Shown piece after piece: positions 15,569-24,546 of a DNA stretch of 64,000 nt; the first letter of the stretch is position 1, and every line of letters begins with the position of its first letter. This stretch comes from Planctomyces sp. SH-PL14 (GTDB taxonomy: Bacteria; Planctomycetota; Planctomycetia; Planctomycetales; Planctomycetaceae), in the NCBI RefSeq assembly GCF_001610835.1, contig NZ_CP011270.1, positions 2,250,001 through 2,314,000 of the forward strand, written 5' to 3'. The notes beneath the pieces are model-generated. The model was not told where the DNA came from. It worked only from the letters and a program-made list of their open reading frames with translations, and ran no database searches. The position numbers and the translations under genes are program-made.

Positions 15569-18500
15569 TCAACGCCCCGATGTCGCCCCCTCCCCCAGTC
15601 GATCGAGCGCCATCCCCGCATCGCCAGCAAGGACACCCTTCGGCTGGCGATCAAGCAGCGTCCGGATCAGCCCGCGGCCCCGCGGGTTCCCGAGCAGCCC
15701 CAGACCAATCGCGGCCCCCTCACGAACAGACAGCTCAGGATGATCCAGAAGCTCGACCAACCGCGACTCGTAAGCGGCGTCGCCCGAATGCCCCGCCAGA
15801 CGGCACAGGAGCCCCAGCCCTTCCACATCCTGCCCCTCAACCAGCAGCCGTTCGAAGTGCGACCGGTACCGGCCAAGGACCTGAGCCGCCTCACTTCGCT
15901 GACGTTCCGGATGCTGCTCGTTGACCCGCAGGTAGCCAGTCCCACCATCGCGGTAGAGCTCATAGAGCCCCGCCCGCCAGATCTCGACGTGCGGACTCGC
16001 CAGGAGCCGATCGATCGGGAAGACGGGCCCGTCATCCATGAACCGTCCCCACATCGATCCGACGGGCCCCCCGATCACTTCGCTCTTCAGCCCCAGGAGC
16101 ACATGCGACGGACGAACCGCCTCCGGAAGCGTTCCCAGGTCAACGACGACATCCTGAACGTACGGGGAATCGATCACGCGACAGGTCAGGGAGGCTTGCC
16201 CCGACGCCAAGGGACGCCCCTCCTGATCCAGCAGAACCACCGCCGCCACGGACGATTGCTCCGTCAAGTACGCTTCGCTGACGACCTTCAGCGTCGCGCT
16301 CCACTCCCGGGCGTCGTTCCGGTGAAGCTGCACGGACCGGAGCCGAGTCTTGCGGCCCTCATCCGCCGCCACATCGACCAGCACCGCCCGATCCAGCACG
16401 GCCGAGGCGGCGGCCGTCCTCGCAAACGCGGCCTGGTTCGCCTGGGTCGTCGCGGACGTCACCCCGTCGGCGGTCACGCGATGCAGGGACCAGCCCAGGA
16501 GGTGCTCGCCGAATCTCGGATAGTTGAGCTTCACCCACACGCGCTGCTGACCATCCCAGACGGTCCTCTTCAACCCCTCGAACTCCGGCCGCGTCGTGAA
16601 GTCCCCATAGGAGACGAGCGAGCGCTCAAACGCCGTCGCCTCCGGCGGCAACGTCCGATCGGTCAGGGCCTTCACATCCAGCGGCAGAACTTCCGGCGCC
16701 GCGTCCTCCAGAACGTCCACCCGCTTCGGAGGCTGGCCGCCGACGCGGATCGAGTCGACATAGGCACCATTCCGGCCACCCGGCTCGATCGCCTGAGCAA
16801 AGAGCCAGGACCGGTCCTCGACGAGTTGAAAGCGGAAGTCCATCTGGCGCCGCGACGGCCGCCCCGCGCCCGTCGATCCGTACTTGGCGTCGCGAAACAT
16901 CGCCTCCAAATCCAACCCGGTGTGGGTGATTCGCATCGGGACGAACTGCCCGGCCTCCGGTTCCCGATAGTCGAGATAGCGAATCTCGTCATCGGAGAAA
17001 CGTTCGAGAAGCGGCCGCCCCGTATCGTGATCGATGACGAGGAGCGTCTGCTCCGACCGGCTGCTGACGTATCCTCCGACGTAGGTCCCCTGAATTCCAA
17101 TCCCCATCTGCCGATTGACCGGCGGCCCCACAATCACCGCCACATCCACCCGCCGTCCATCGAGGCTCGCCTCAAACTGGATCGGTGCCCGAAACTCCTT
17201 CGGCGCAGCGATCATCGCATCCAGCGCGGACCGGTACGTAATCCCGCGCAGCGCGTTCGCGTTGTTCGGGTCCCGGGTGGAATGCTCCGTTTCTTTGTAG
17301 TTCAGATGGAAGCGGTACAAGAGCTCCGGAAGCGCAGACCGATCGGGATCGATCCAGAGCCGGCTCGATTTCCGGATGCGGCTCAGGAACGGCTCGGCCG
17401 GACGCGCGAGTGATTCGAAACCGGCGATCGGAATGGCGAACGTATCGACCGGCGCTCCCTGCTTGTCGTAGAGCGTCACCGTCAAAGGCTCCGGCGACGC
17501 GATCCGGGCCGGCAGTTGTGGGACGACGAGTTCAAGACAGAGCGGCTGAAGCAGCGGCAGTCCGCCCGGTTCCCACCCGAATCGGTCAATCGTGAACCGG
17601 AGCGATTCGATCGACCGGCAGACCGGATCGTCCACCCCCGTCCATCGCAGGGGAACGGTGTCTCCAAGGTTCAGCGGGAGGACGGTATTCGAAACCGGCT
17701 GCGGCTCCACGGCGGGCTGCGCCAGCTCGTCGATGGCGGCCTGCAGCGAGGCGAGGTGGCGATCGACGTCTGGGGCGGCCACATCCCACTTCAGATCGAC
17801 CAGTTCTTCGGTCTGCGGCTCCTTCCCGTCGAACCACGATCGTCCTGCTTTCAGAATCCACAGCGGCTCGACCGGCATGTGGAACTCGTACTCCACGTGG
17901 AACTGGTGCCCGGGGATCTCGATCGTGATCCGCCCCGGAACGGAGCGTCCGTCGGGCAATTCGATCCAGCGGTCGAACGTGATGGTCCGGGAATCCTTGT
18001 CCAGATCCGCCGACTCCCGGAGGATCCGTCCCGTCGCGTCGTCGATCAGGAGATCGGTCCGACCGGCGAAGAGGTCATGCACGTAGGACCAGGAGGTCGT
18101 GTGGAACATCGCCCCGGCGTTGATCCGCCGCCGGTTGTCGCGAAACGTGGGATGCATGAAGTTCGTCTTGAGCGTCAACACCGTCTGGCCTGGTTCGCCC
18201 GGCCGGGCATCGACGACGAAGTAGCGGTCCGGATGCCGCCCCCAGTCGAGAGCCACGAAGCAGGTCCGCGTCCCCATCAGATGCCCCCAGCGCTCGTCAT
18301 CCCCCTTCTCGAGGGCCGTCGGCGTCCGGCGCGGATACGGCGAATCCGGGCGGCGTGTCAGCACATCGCCCCCTGACGTCAGGGCCCACAGACGCCCGAC
18401 TTCCTCCGGACCTTGCTTGTCCTCGCGAAGCAGCACCTCGACGGAGCAACTCCCATCGCGCCGCCACGAGAAACGCTCATCGAGCCGCGCCGGGGCCATC

Positions 18501-20743
18501 CGGTGGGTGAACTGGAGGTTCGCCAACCGGCTCATGTCCGGCCGCTGCCAGGCGCGGTTCCGCTCGAGCACCCGGGCCGTGTCATACTTCGCCCCCCGCT
18601 CGACCGCGGCTTTCTCCCGTTCCAGGACCGCCGCCATCGCCGCCGGCGCCGCTGGCCAGCCGGCTTCCGCCACAAGACGCCCCCCCGCCGCATCAAGCGG
18701 CTGGGACTCCTTCCCCAGCTTCAATTGTTTCCCGTCGTCCGACCACTCGAACGCGTGATCGACTTCCGGCCGGTCGTGCGCCAATTGCCGCAGTCCCGTT
18801 CCGTCGCGGTCCACCACCCACAACTGCCAGTCCGACAATCTCGTCTCCCCCTTCCGATGCCGCGCGAGAACTTCGAAGGCGATCCGCCGACTGTCGGGGG
18901 ACCAGGTCGGCCGGACGGCGCCGACCGTGAACGATTCGCCGGTCTCCTCGATCGAGACGGTCTGTCCCGGAGGCGTGACCTGCCGGAACTCGCGGCGGGC
19001 GACGTTCCAGATGCCGATGCGACCGTCGGGCTGCCCGTCGGCCCGATGGCGGTCGGTCACACAGGCGATCTCGGTCCCATCCGGAGACCACGCGGGGGCG
19101 TGCCCCAGGACGCCGGTCGGATCGACCTCGCCGGTGACGACATCGATCATCACCAGCGGATAGTCGACGACGTATCCGGCGGCGTGCCCTGTCGCGATCT
19201 TCCGCGAGTCAGGAGACCAGCAGAACCCCATCCGGATCGTCTTCCGGCTGAGTTGCCGCAGCTCGCCCGACTCCAGGTCGACCACAAACAACCCGGTGAC
19301 TGCCTGACCGGGTGACGGAACACGACCGACGAACGCCACCCGCTTCCCATCCGGCGAGAGATGCTTCTCGCTGATGTCCCAGGCGGCCGGGAGAGAATCG
19401 ATCCCCAGCGGCCGCGCGGCGGAGACCGTCAGGCGAGCACGATACAGGTCGTCCGCTTTCGGCCCGGCCGGCGCGTCGGGCTTGGCCGCGGGAACCGGAG
19501 CGGCGGTGTTCCTCGGCGGGGGCTCCTGAGCCACGACGGCGCGCTTCAGTCCAGCGCTGCAGGCCATCACGCCCGCGATCGCGAGCATGACAATCGCCGA
19601 TCGCGAAAGGCGCGGCGAAGTCCCTCCCTCGAACAGCCGGGTGATCCGCTGCTGAAGCTGTTCGAGACCGGTCAACCCCGTCGCCGGAAGTCCCACGTTG
19701 CGGCGCGAGAGCAGTTCCACGGCCGCCACCAGGCCGCGGGCGTAGTCGGCCGCCCGCTCCGGCCATGTCCCGATGAGGCAGGCATCGCAGGCCTCTTCTT
19801 CCGCCTCATGCAGCCGCCCCCGAACCCAGTACACGGTCGGCAGCCACCAGAAGCCGACTGTCGCCAGCAGCTCCAGGAACCGGATCCAGTGATCCCGCCG
19901 CCGAACGTGAATCAGCTCGTGCGAGAGCAGCGTCGCCAGCACCTCGCGCGGGAGTTCCTCGACAAGCGACCGGGGGAGAAGAACCGTCAGCCGCCCCACC
20001 GGCCACAGGGCCGGAATCACGTTCCCGGACGTGACGACAATCCGCGGCAAGCTCTTCAACCCCAGATCCCGGCCGACCTCCCGGCCCGCTTCGATCAGGT
20101 CCGGCCCGGCCGGCTCCGCGTTCCGGAGCCAGCTCCGGAACCGGAGCGTGCGATACAGGACGATTAGCATTCCCAGGAGCGATCCCCCCAGCCACACACC
20201 GCCAAGGAGAGTCGGGAACGAGACCACCCCAACCCGCGGGCGTCCCGCGGCAGGAACCTCCTGAGTCACCAGCGGCGATTGATCCCGCGGGGCCGACGCC
20301 GCAACGGCGGACGTCGCCGGATGAGTCCCCACCGGCACGCGCTCCTCCGCCGGCCTCATCGCCGGGACCGCCTCAACGAGACCGCTCCGCGGGGGAGGGA
20401 CCACGGAATCGCTGCCGCCCTTGGCGTACTCCGGGTGAAACAGCGGATCCGGTTCGACGGCGCCCGAAACATCCGGGCTCGCGAGAGCGACCGGGCCGAC
20501 CGGCCCCGCACCCTCTGAACGAACACTCGCCGCCGACCGGGAATCTTCCAGCGAAGGGAGGGGCACGGCGAACCGCCACCCCGGCAACGGAGGCAGGAGC
20601 AGGCGGACCAGGACCAGCACCCACAGGGCGTGCAGCAGGACCGGAGAGGTGCGGGGGCGGAGTCGCGCGAGCACCGCCACGAGGATCGCCAGTCCTGTCG
20701 CCAGGAGGGCGTTTCCCATTCCCCATTCGAGAAGTGCAGCCAT
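15569..20743 (-). CDS. Giant BlaR1-like M56 peptidase with beta-propeller and HEAT-like C-terminus
   Basis: About 1724 residues. The N-terminal ~400 residues are a BlaR1/MecR1-type membrane metallopeptidase: membrane helices near 10-55 and 175-200, the zinc motif HELIH at 275-279, and a downstream acidic ligand region EAEEEACD near 313-320. Residues ~440-700 hold TolB/WD40-like propeller repeats (LSPDGKRVAFVG, WSPDSRKIATG, WSPDGTEIACV, WSPDSRRIAFE). A long central region is unrecognised. The last ~100 residues resemble HEAT repeats (SVREGAAIGLGLLGN). The ATG at 20743 has GGAGG upstream; an alternative GTG at 20797 would overlap the BlaI stop. It probably cleaves the adjacent BlaI repressor on sensing a signal. 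The extracytoplasmic part is far larger than in BlaR1. Confidence 0.85.
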   Translation of the reverse strand: MAALLEWGMGNALLATGLAILVAVLARLRPRTSPVLLHALWVLVLVRLLLPPLPGWRFAVPLPSLEDSRSAASVRSEGAGPVGPVALASPDVSGAVEPDPLFHPEYAKGGSDSVVPPPRSGLVEAVPAMRPAEERVPVGTHPATSAVAASAPRDQSPLVTQEVPAAGRPRVGVVSFPTLLGGVWLGGSLLGMLIVLYRTLRFRSWLRNAEPAGPDLIEAGREVGRDLGLKSLPRIVVTSGNVIPALWPVGRLTVLLPRSLVEELPREVLATLLSHELIHVRRRDHWIRFLELLATVGFWWLPTVYWVRGRLHEAEEEACDACLIGTWPERAADYARGLVAAVELLSRRNVGLPATGLTGLEQLQQRITRLFEGGTSPRLSRSAIVMLAIAGVMACSAGLKRAVVAQEPPPRNTAAPVPAAKPDAPAGPKADDLYRARLTVSAARPLGIDSLPAAWDISEKHLSPDGKRVAFVGRVPSPGQAVTGLFVVDLESGELRQLSRKTIRMGFCWSPDSRKIATGHAAGYVVDYPLVMIDVVTGEVDPTGVLGHAPAWSPDGTEIACVTDRHRADGQPDGRIGIWNVARREFRQVTPPGQTVSIEETGESFTVGAVRPTWSPDSRRIAFEVLARHRKGETRLSDWQLWVVDRDGTGLRQLAHDRPEVDHAFEWSDDGKQLKLGKESQPLDAAGGRLVAEAGWPAAPAAMAAVLEREKAAVERGAKYDTARVLERNRAWQRPDMSRLANLQFTHRMAPARLDERFSWRRDGSCSVEVLLREDKQGPEEVGRLWALTSGGDVLTRRPDSPYPRRTPTALEKGDDERWGHLMGTRTCFVALDWGRHPDRYFVVDARPGEPGQTVLTLKTNFMHPTFRDNRRRINAGAMFHTTSWSYVHDLFAGRTDLLIDDATGRILRESADLDKDSRTITFDRWIELPDGRSVPGRITIEIPGHQFHVEYEFHMPVEPLWILKAGRSWFDGKEPQTEELVDLKWDVAAPDVDRHLASLQAAIDELAQPAVEPQPVSNTVLPLNLGDTVPLRWTGVDDPVCRSIESLRFTIDRFGWEPGGLPLLQPLCLELVVPQLPARIASPEPLTVTLYDKQGAPVDTFAIPIAGFESLARPAEPFLSRIRKSSRLWIDPDRSALPELLYRFHLNYKETEHSTRDPNNANALRGITYRSALDAMIAAPKEFRAPIQFEASLDGRRVDVAVIVGPPVNRQMGIGIQGTYVGGYVSSRSEQTLLVIDHDTGRPLLERFSDDEIRYLDYREPEAGQFVPMRITHTGLDLEAMFRDAKYGSTGAGRPSRRQMDFRFQLVEDRSWLFAQAIEPGGRNGAYVDSIRVGGQPPKRVDVLEDAAPEVLPLDVKALTDRTLPPEATAFERSLVSYGDFTTRPEFEGLKRTVWDGQQRVWVKLNYPRFGEHLLGWSLHRVTADGVTSATTQANQAAFARTAAASAVLDRAVLVDVAADEGRKTRLRSVQLHRNDAREWSATLKVVSEAYLTEQSSVAAVVLLDQEGRPLASGQASLTCRVIDSPYVQDVVVDLGTLPEAVRPSHVLLGLKSEVIGGPVGSMWGRFMDDGPVFPIDRLLASPHVEIWRAGLYELYRDGGTGYLRVNEQHPERQRSEAAQVLGRYRSHFERLLVEGQDVEGLGLLCRLAGHSGDAAYESRLVELLDHPELSVREGAAIGLGLLGNPRGRGLIRTLLDRQPKGVLAGDAGMALDRLGEGATSGR

Positions 20744-20793
20744 CGTCTCACTCCCTCCTGAACGCATTCCGCGTGAGCCCAACTCCGAGAGAA

Positions 20794-21210
20794 TCACGAC
20801 CGCCGGCGCCGCCCCGGCTCCTTGCGGGTCCGGGCCTCGAGGTCCTCCACCAGCTTCCGCAGCACGTCGACGTCCTCCGCGGAGATCGACCGCGTGTGCA
20901 GCAGGCCCGTCAGCAGCGGAGCCATCGAGCCCTCGCAGACGGTGTCGGCCAGGTCCTGCAGCCGATCCCCGACGAACTGGCTGCGGTCGATCGCGGCCCG
21001 AAACCGATGCGTCCGCCCGTCCCGATCCCGCGTCACCAGCCCCTTCCCCTCCAGCCGCTCCAGAAGCTTCTGAACGGTGTAATACTGCGAGGTCGACGCC
21101 CCGCCATAGAGCCGATCGGCGATGTCGCGGATCGGCACATCCGGCGACTCCCAGAGGACCTGCAGAACAGCGAGCTCAAACTGCGTCACGGCGGGCGAAG
21201 AGCGGGACAT
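20794..21210 (-). CDS. BlaI/MecI-family repressor
   Basis: A 138-residue Penicillinase_R family regulator. The winged helix is FELAVLQVLWESPDVPIRDIADRL with YYTVQKLLERLEGKGLVTRD as recognition helix and wing, followed by the dimerisation region. Such repressors dimerise on palindromes and are inactivated by their M56 partner, which is encoded immediately downstream. Two palindromes 15-70 bases upstream are probable operators for autoregulation. The ATG at 21210 gives the standard family start (MSRSSPAVTQFELAVLQ); the open frame continues upstream without family similarity. Confidence 0.93.
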   Translation of the reverse strand: MSRSSPAVTQFELAVLQVLWESPDVPIRDIADRLYGGASTSQYYTVQKLLERLEGKGLVTRDRDGRTHRFRAAIDRSQFVGDRLQDLADTVCEGSMAPLLTGLLHTRSISAEDVDVLRKLVEDLEARTRKEPGRRRRS

Positions 21211-21225
21211 CAGACGGCTCCAGAC

Positions 21226-21242
21226 AAAGTCAACCTGACTTT
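21226..21242. promoter_or_regulatory. Operator-like palindrome 1 upstream of blaI-like gene
   Basis: AAAGTCA-ACC-TGACTTT is a perfect 7+7 inverted repeat. It lies 16 bases upstream of the BlaI start codon, a position expected for repression of the BlaI/M56 operon. Confidence 0.72.
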
Positions 21243-21264
21243 TATCCTGACCAGAGCCGCTGTC

Positions 21265-21281
21265 AAAGTCAACTTGTCTTT
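21265..21281. promoter_or_regulatory. Operator-like palindrome 2 upstream of blaI-like gene
   Basis: AAAGTCA-ACT-TGTCTTT repeats the first palindrome with one mismatch. Its centre is 39 bases from the first, about four helical turns, which suits two dimers bound on the same face. The recurrence of the half-site supports a real BlaI binding site. Confidence 0.7.
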
Positions 21282-21437
21282 GTCTTGCGAACGACGCGAG
21301 CACAACGGGTGGCGTCCGCCCTCCCGACTGAGCCGCAGACCGAGTGTTGCCGGTCGTCCGGTGCACCAGAGCGGCACGGAGGGACAGTCTCCGGAGTGGC
21401 CGAGCCGTATTTCTGAACGCTGAACGCGTTGAACAAT

Positions 21438-21569
21438 GCAGCCTGAGGCAACGCCCCAGGAATGGAGGTCGCGTTGGTTCCAAGCCCCGAGGGGGCGCCA
21501 CAACAACCGGCGCTGTCGCGTCCCTTCAGGGCTTGCCGATCCTCCACGCGATCAACCTGGGGCGTTGCC
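21438..21569. repeat. Second type of intergenic repeat, left part, interrupted by the IS
   Basis: A stem-rich segment with CTGAGGCAACGCCCCAGG, a CCCCGAGGGGGCG patch and CCCTTCAGGGC. It ends in CCTGGGGCGTTGCC, which continues across the insertion as CCAGG at 23125. Restoring the target gives CCTGGGGC-GTT-GCCCCAGG, a perfect hairpin. Elements of this look are common between planctomycete genes, but only this one occurs in the window. Confidence 0.55.
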
Positions 21570-23115
21570 CTCGTTCTTCTACACATCTCTGTCTTTGCCG
21601 GTTCCGGGGCGGAAGATGTCCCGGCATTGGGCCATATCGTGGGCTCGTTGCAGGCCCAGCCACAGCGTTTGCGGCCCCGGTTCGTTCTCTTTGCGGTCCA
21701 CGAAGCCACCCAGTCTCGCCACCAGACGGATCATCGCCTTCAGCTTCGGCGGCTTTTGCGGCGGCCACTTCCCCGTCACCACCCGATACACCGCCTTCCA
21801 TTCGCTCGGCTCAAAGAGCGTTTCGCAGTCCAGATCCGGGAACGCTCGACCCAGACGGCATAAATACAGCGTCCGCCATCCCACGATCAGCGAGAGCGCC
21901 AAGGCCGGCAACACTTGATCCACCGTCTCGAACCGCCGCTCTTCGATCCGGCAGCCCGACTTCAGCACCCGGAAGAACACTTCGATCATCCACCGCAGCG
22001 TGTAGTCCTCCAGAACCCCAACGCCTCGTCGGCCGACTGGACCGGTTCGCTCGTCAGCAGCAGCCACTCGATGGCCGGCTCCTCGGCAGGGGGATTAACC
22101 TCGCTTGCCAGTACCACATTCAGCGTGACCTCCGACAGTGTCCGGTCGGGACGGGACGGAGGACGCAGCGTCACCCTCGTTGAGCGGACCTCCATTACCG
22201 CCATGCGATCGTTACGGGACTGGCGACGAGACCGTTGATCCGTGGAGATCCTGGCTTTCCTGCCCCGCACCGCGATCGTCTTGATGGTGAGGACCGGAGC
22301 TTTGAGAACTTCGGCCCGCAACCGGGCTTCACCCCAGTCATCCGACACCACAGCCCGATCCTGGCAAGCGCGCAGGATGTAGCCGCAGGCCGCCCCGGAG
22401 GTCTCTTCCAGCACCTCATAGATGTCCGACTCGCTGTCGGCCACCATCAGGAAACGGGTTCCAGGAACCTGTGCGGCCAGTTCTCCCGCGGCCCGCAGCG
22501 CCTCCACCCACCGCATGCTCTCCTTCTGCTCGATCGGTATCTGCGCCCGCTCGCTCCGCGTCATCGACTGGCTGGTCTGTGGCTTCTCCTCGCGATTCCA
22601 GACCTTGGCGTGAACAATCCCCAACGGGGTCCCGTCCGGGGTGAAGCCCATCAAGGGATGCAGGAACATTCCGAAGCGGGAGCTTCCATCCAGCGTTCCC
22701 GCCCCGCGGACCTGCTGGTTGGGCCGGGTGAGATCGATCTCGGTCGTGTCCTGAACAAGCAGGACCCGTTCCTGCCCTGCGATCCTCCGCCGGGAGGCGT
22801 GGACATGAGGATCCAGGACATTGTCGAAGTGGACTTTGTCGTTATCGAAGAAGCGGTAAGCCGCCGCCATTTGGGCATAGCCTTCGCAGGCGGCCGGGAT
22901 GCTGACCGCAGGAGCGGCGCTGAGATGATCGAGGATCAGTCGCATCCGGTCATTGAGTCTCTGGTCGCCCAGGTGGACATCTTTCGTCTCCTCCAGAACC
23001 CAGTCGGGCAACATGGCCATTCATCCTTGTGCGGCTTCGAGCTCCAATCTGTCCTGAGTGTCGCCAATCTCCCCTAATCAGCCGAGACTCACACAAACTT
23101 GTGTAGCAGAGCAAG
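21570..23115 (-). mobile_element. IS4-family (IS50/Tn5-like) insertion sequence
   Basis: A 1546-bp element delimited by imperfect 16-bp terminal inverted repeats (CTCGTTCTTCTACACA at 21570-21585; complement of CTTGCTCTGCTACACA at 23100-23115; 13 of 16 match). It is flanked by a 9-bp direct repeat GGCGTTGCC (21561-21569 and 23116-23124), the target duplication length of the IS50 group. It encodes one frameshifted transposase. The insertion splits a palindromic intergenic repeat. Confidence 0.85.
21579..23020 (-). pseudogene. Frameshifted IS4/Tn5-like transposase
   Basis: Two overlapping frames make one transposase. The first (23020 down to about 22016) has the N-terminal Tn5-type block LGDQRLNDRM, AAYRFFDNDKVHFDNVL, first catalytic Asp in LLVQDTTEIDLT, and second in FLMVADSESDIYEV. 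The second frame (from about 22020 to 21579) has the third acidic residue in YTLRWMIEVFFRVLKSGC. The frames meet at a GGGG run (CCCC at 22016-22019 on +): the first frame reads ALGFWRTT and stops, the second reads GVLEDYTLRW. One extra G, or a -1 slip on GGGG, would restore ALGVLEDYTLRW. Relatives are usually a single frame, so a one-base deletion is likelier than programmed frameshifting. AAGGA precedes the ATG at 23020. Confidence 0.85.
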
Positions 23116-23200
23116 GGCGTTGCCCCAGGCTCAGTTGTCTCACGCCGTTGGCGTGGCTGGCATCGAACGACCAGCCTTCTGGCGGAGTACACCTGAAAAC
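23116..23200. repeat. Second type of intergenic repeat, right part
   Basis: Continuation of the element interrupted at 21569. It starts with the duplicated target GGCGTTGCC, then CCAGGCTCAGTTGTC and the small palindrome ACGCC-GTT-GGCGT. Its outer limit is uncertain. The following bases to 23267 contain no gene. Confidence 0.5.
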
Positions 23201-23267
23201 AAGGGCCTCCTCGGGCGGGGGCATCGTCAGGACCCGTGAGCCCGAAATCCCTCGCTGCAGCTTCGGG

Positions 23268-23966
23268 CTAGTGGGTGGGGGAGAGGCCTTCGAAGAGACG
23301 GCTGCCGACACGGACCATTGTTGAGCCCTCCTCGATCGCCACAGCGAAGTCGCCACTCATTCCCATCGAGAGTTCGCTCAGGGCGATTCCCGGTTGGGCC
23401 GAGGCCTGGAGTTCGTCGCGGAGTTCGCGGAGGCGGCGGAAGACGGGGCGGGCGGTCTGGGGATCGTCCGTCAGGGGAGCCATCGTCATCAGGCCGGCGA
23501 CGGTGACGTTCTCGACTGCCTGGATCTGCGGCCAGTCGCCTCGCACGGTCGCGGCGGAGAAGCCGTCCTTCGACTCCTCGCCCGAGACGTTGACCTCGAG
23601 CAGGACGCGGGGGGTCAGCCCGAGTTCCCCGGCGATCTCCCCGATCCGCGCCAGCAGTTTGAGAGAGTCGATCGAGTGGATGCAGGAGGCGAACGGCAGG
23701 ACGGCCCGGACTTTGTTCCGCTGGAGGTGGCCGATGAGGTGCCATTCGGCACCCTGGAGCGTTCCGGCCCGCTCGATGAGTTGCTGCGGGCGGTTCTCGC
23801 CAAGAGCTGTCTGCCCGAGGGCCACGAGGCCGCGGACCCAGTCCATCTCGGCGTACTTCGTGACGGCGACCAGCCGGACCGAGTCGACGGGGCGGTTCGC
23901 CCGCTCGCAGGCAGCGGCAATCTCGGCCCGGACCGCGGTCCAGTTGGATGTCAGCCGGTCGGACAT
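23268..23966 (-). CDS. yggS: YggS/PROSC-family PLP homeostasis protein
   Basis: A 232-residue PLP-binding protein (fold-type III, PLPBP family) involved in pyridoxal phosphate and amino-acid homeostasis in the cytosol. The PLP lysine is in [13 protein letters not shown] (Lys37). Other family blocks are [54 protein letters not shown] and [23 protein letters not shown], which leads to the phosphate site. Length and start are standard. It lies downstream of rpsR on the same strand with a ~120-base gap and could be co-transcribed. Confidence 0.96.
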   Translation of the reverse strand: MSDRLTSNWTAVRAEIAAACERANRPVDSVRLVAVTKYAEMDWVRGLVALGQTALGENRPQQLIERAGTLQGAEWHLIGHLQRNKVRAVLPFASCIHSIDSLKLLARIGEIAGELGLTPRVLLEVNVSGEESKDGFSAATVRGDWPQIQAVENVTVAGLMTMAPLTDDPQTARPVFRRLRELRDELQASAQPGIALSELSMGMSGDFAVAIEEGSTMVRVGSRLFEGLSPTH

Positions 23967-24088
23967 GGCGGTCGGAGGCGGGGAACTCGCGGAAAGTTCC
24001 GCGTGCCAACGAAAAAGGGCACGTCGACTGACGTGCCCTGAAATCTACAGTATGTCGCAGTGACCAGCGGCCCTGTGACCAACAGCGA

Positions 24089-24370
24089 TCATTCGTCGGA
24101 GACGAACGGCAGGAGGGCGATGAACCGGGCCCGCATGATGGCCTGGCGGACGGCCCGCTGGAAGATCGCACAGGTCCCCGAGCGGCGGCGCGGCTGAATC
24201 CGGCCTTCCCGGTCGACGAGGGTCTTCAGGGTCTTGGTGTCTTTGTAGTCGACGTAAACCGGGCGGGGAATGTCCCCACCGCCGGTGAAGCGGCACTTGA
24301 CCTTCTTCTTCAGGCGCGCCCGCTTCTTCCGCATCTTCTTCGGGTCGTTCTTCTGTCGTGGAAGCGGCAT
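24089..24370 (-). CDS. rpsR: 30S ribosomal protein S18
   Basis: A 93-residue S18. The family core is [21 protein letters not shown], then [20 protein letters not shown] and the C-terminal KRARFMALLP-like [12 protein letters not shown] very basic N-terminal extension ([18 protein letters not shown]) precedes it. S18 binds the platform of the 30S subunit with S6. rpsF is not next to it here; the neighbours on the same strand are glnS and yggS. Confidence 0.97.
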   Translation of the reverse strand: MPLPRQKNDPKKMRKKRARLKKKVKCRFTGGGDIPRPVYVDYKDTKTLKTLVDREGRIQPRRRSGTCAIFQRAVRQAIMRARFIALLPFVSDE

Positions 24371-24546
24371 CGATCAATCCATCCAAACGCGGGAAAACGG
24401 GAAGGGAAGATTATGAGAAGGTGGGCGGGGAATTGCAACTTCAACGGGGCGAGAAGCTGTCAGCTCTCAGCGGTCAGCGGTCAGCGAGGAAAAATGCAGG
24501 CCACCGAGCCGTTTTCCCTCCGTCCCTAGACCCTGGTCCCTAGTCC

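Noticed and set aside
15362-17413. A 683-codon plus-strand frame opposite the 3' half of the giant M56 gene
   Set aside because: Begins inside repeat copy D and has no domain; the minus-strand frame is continuous for 5.2 kb with recognisable modules.
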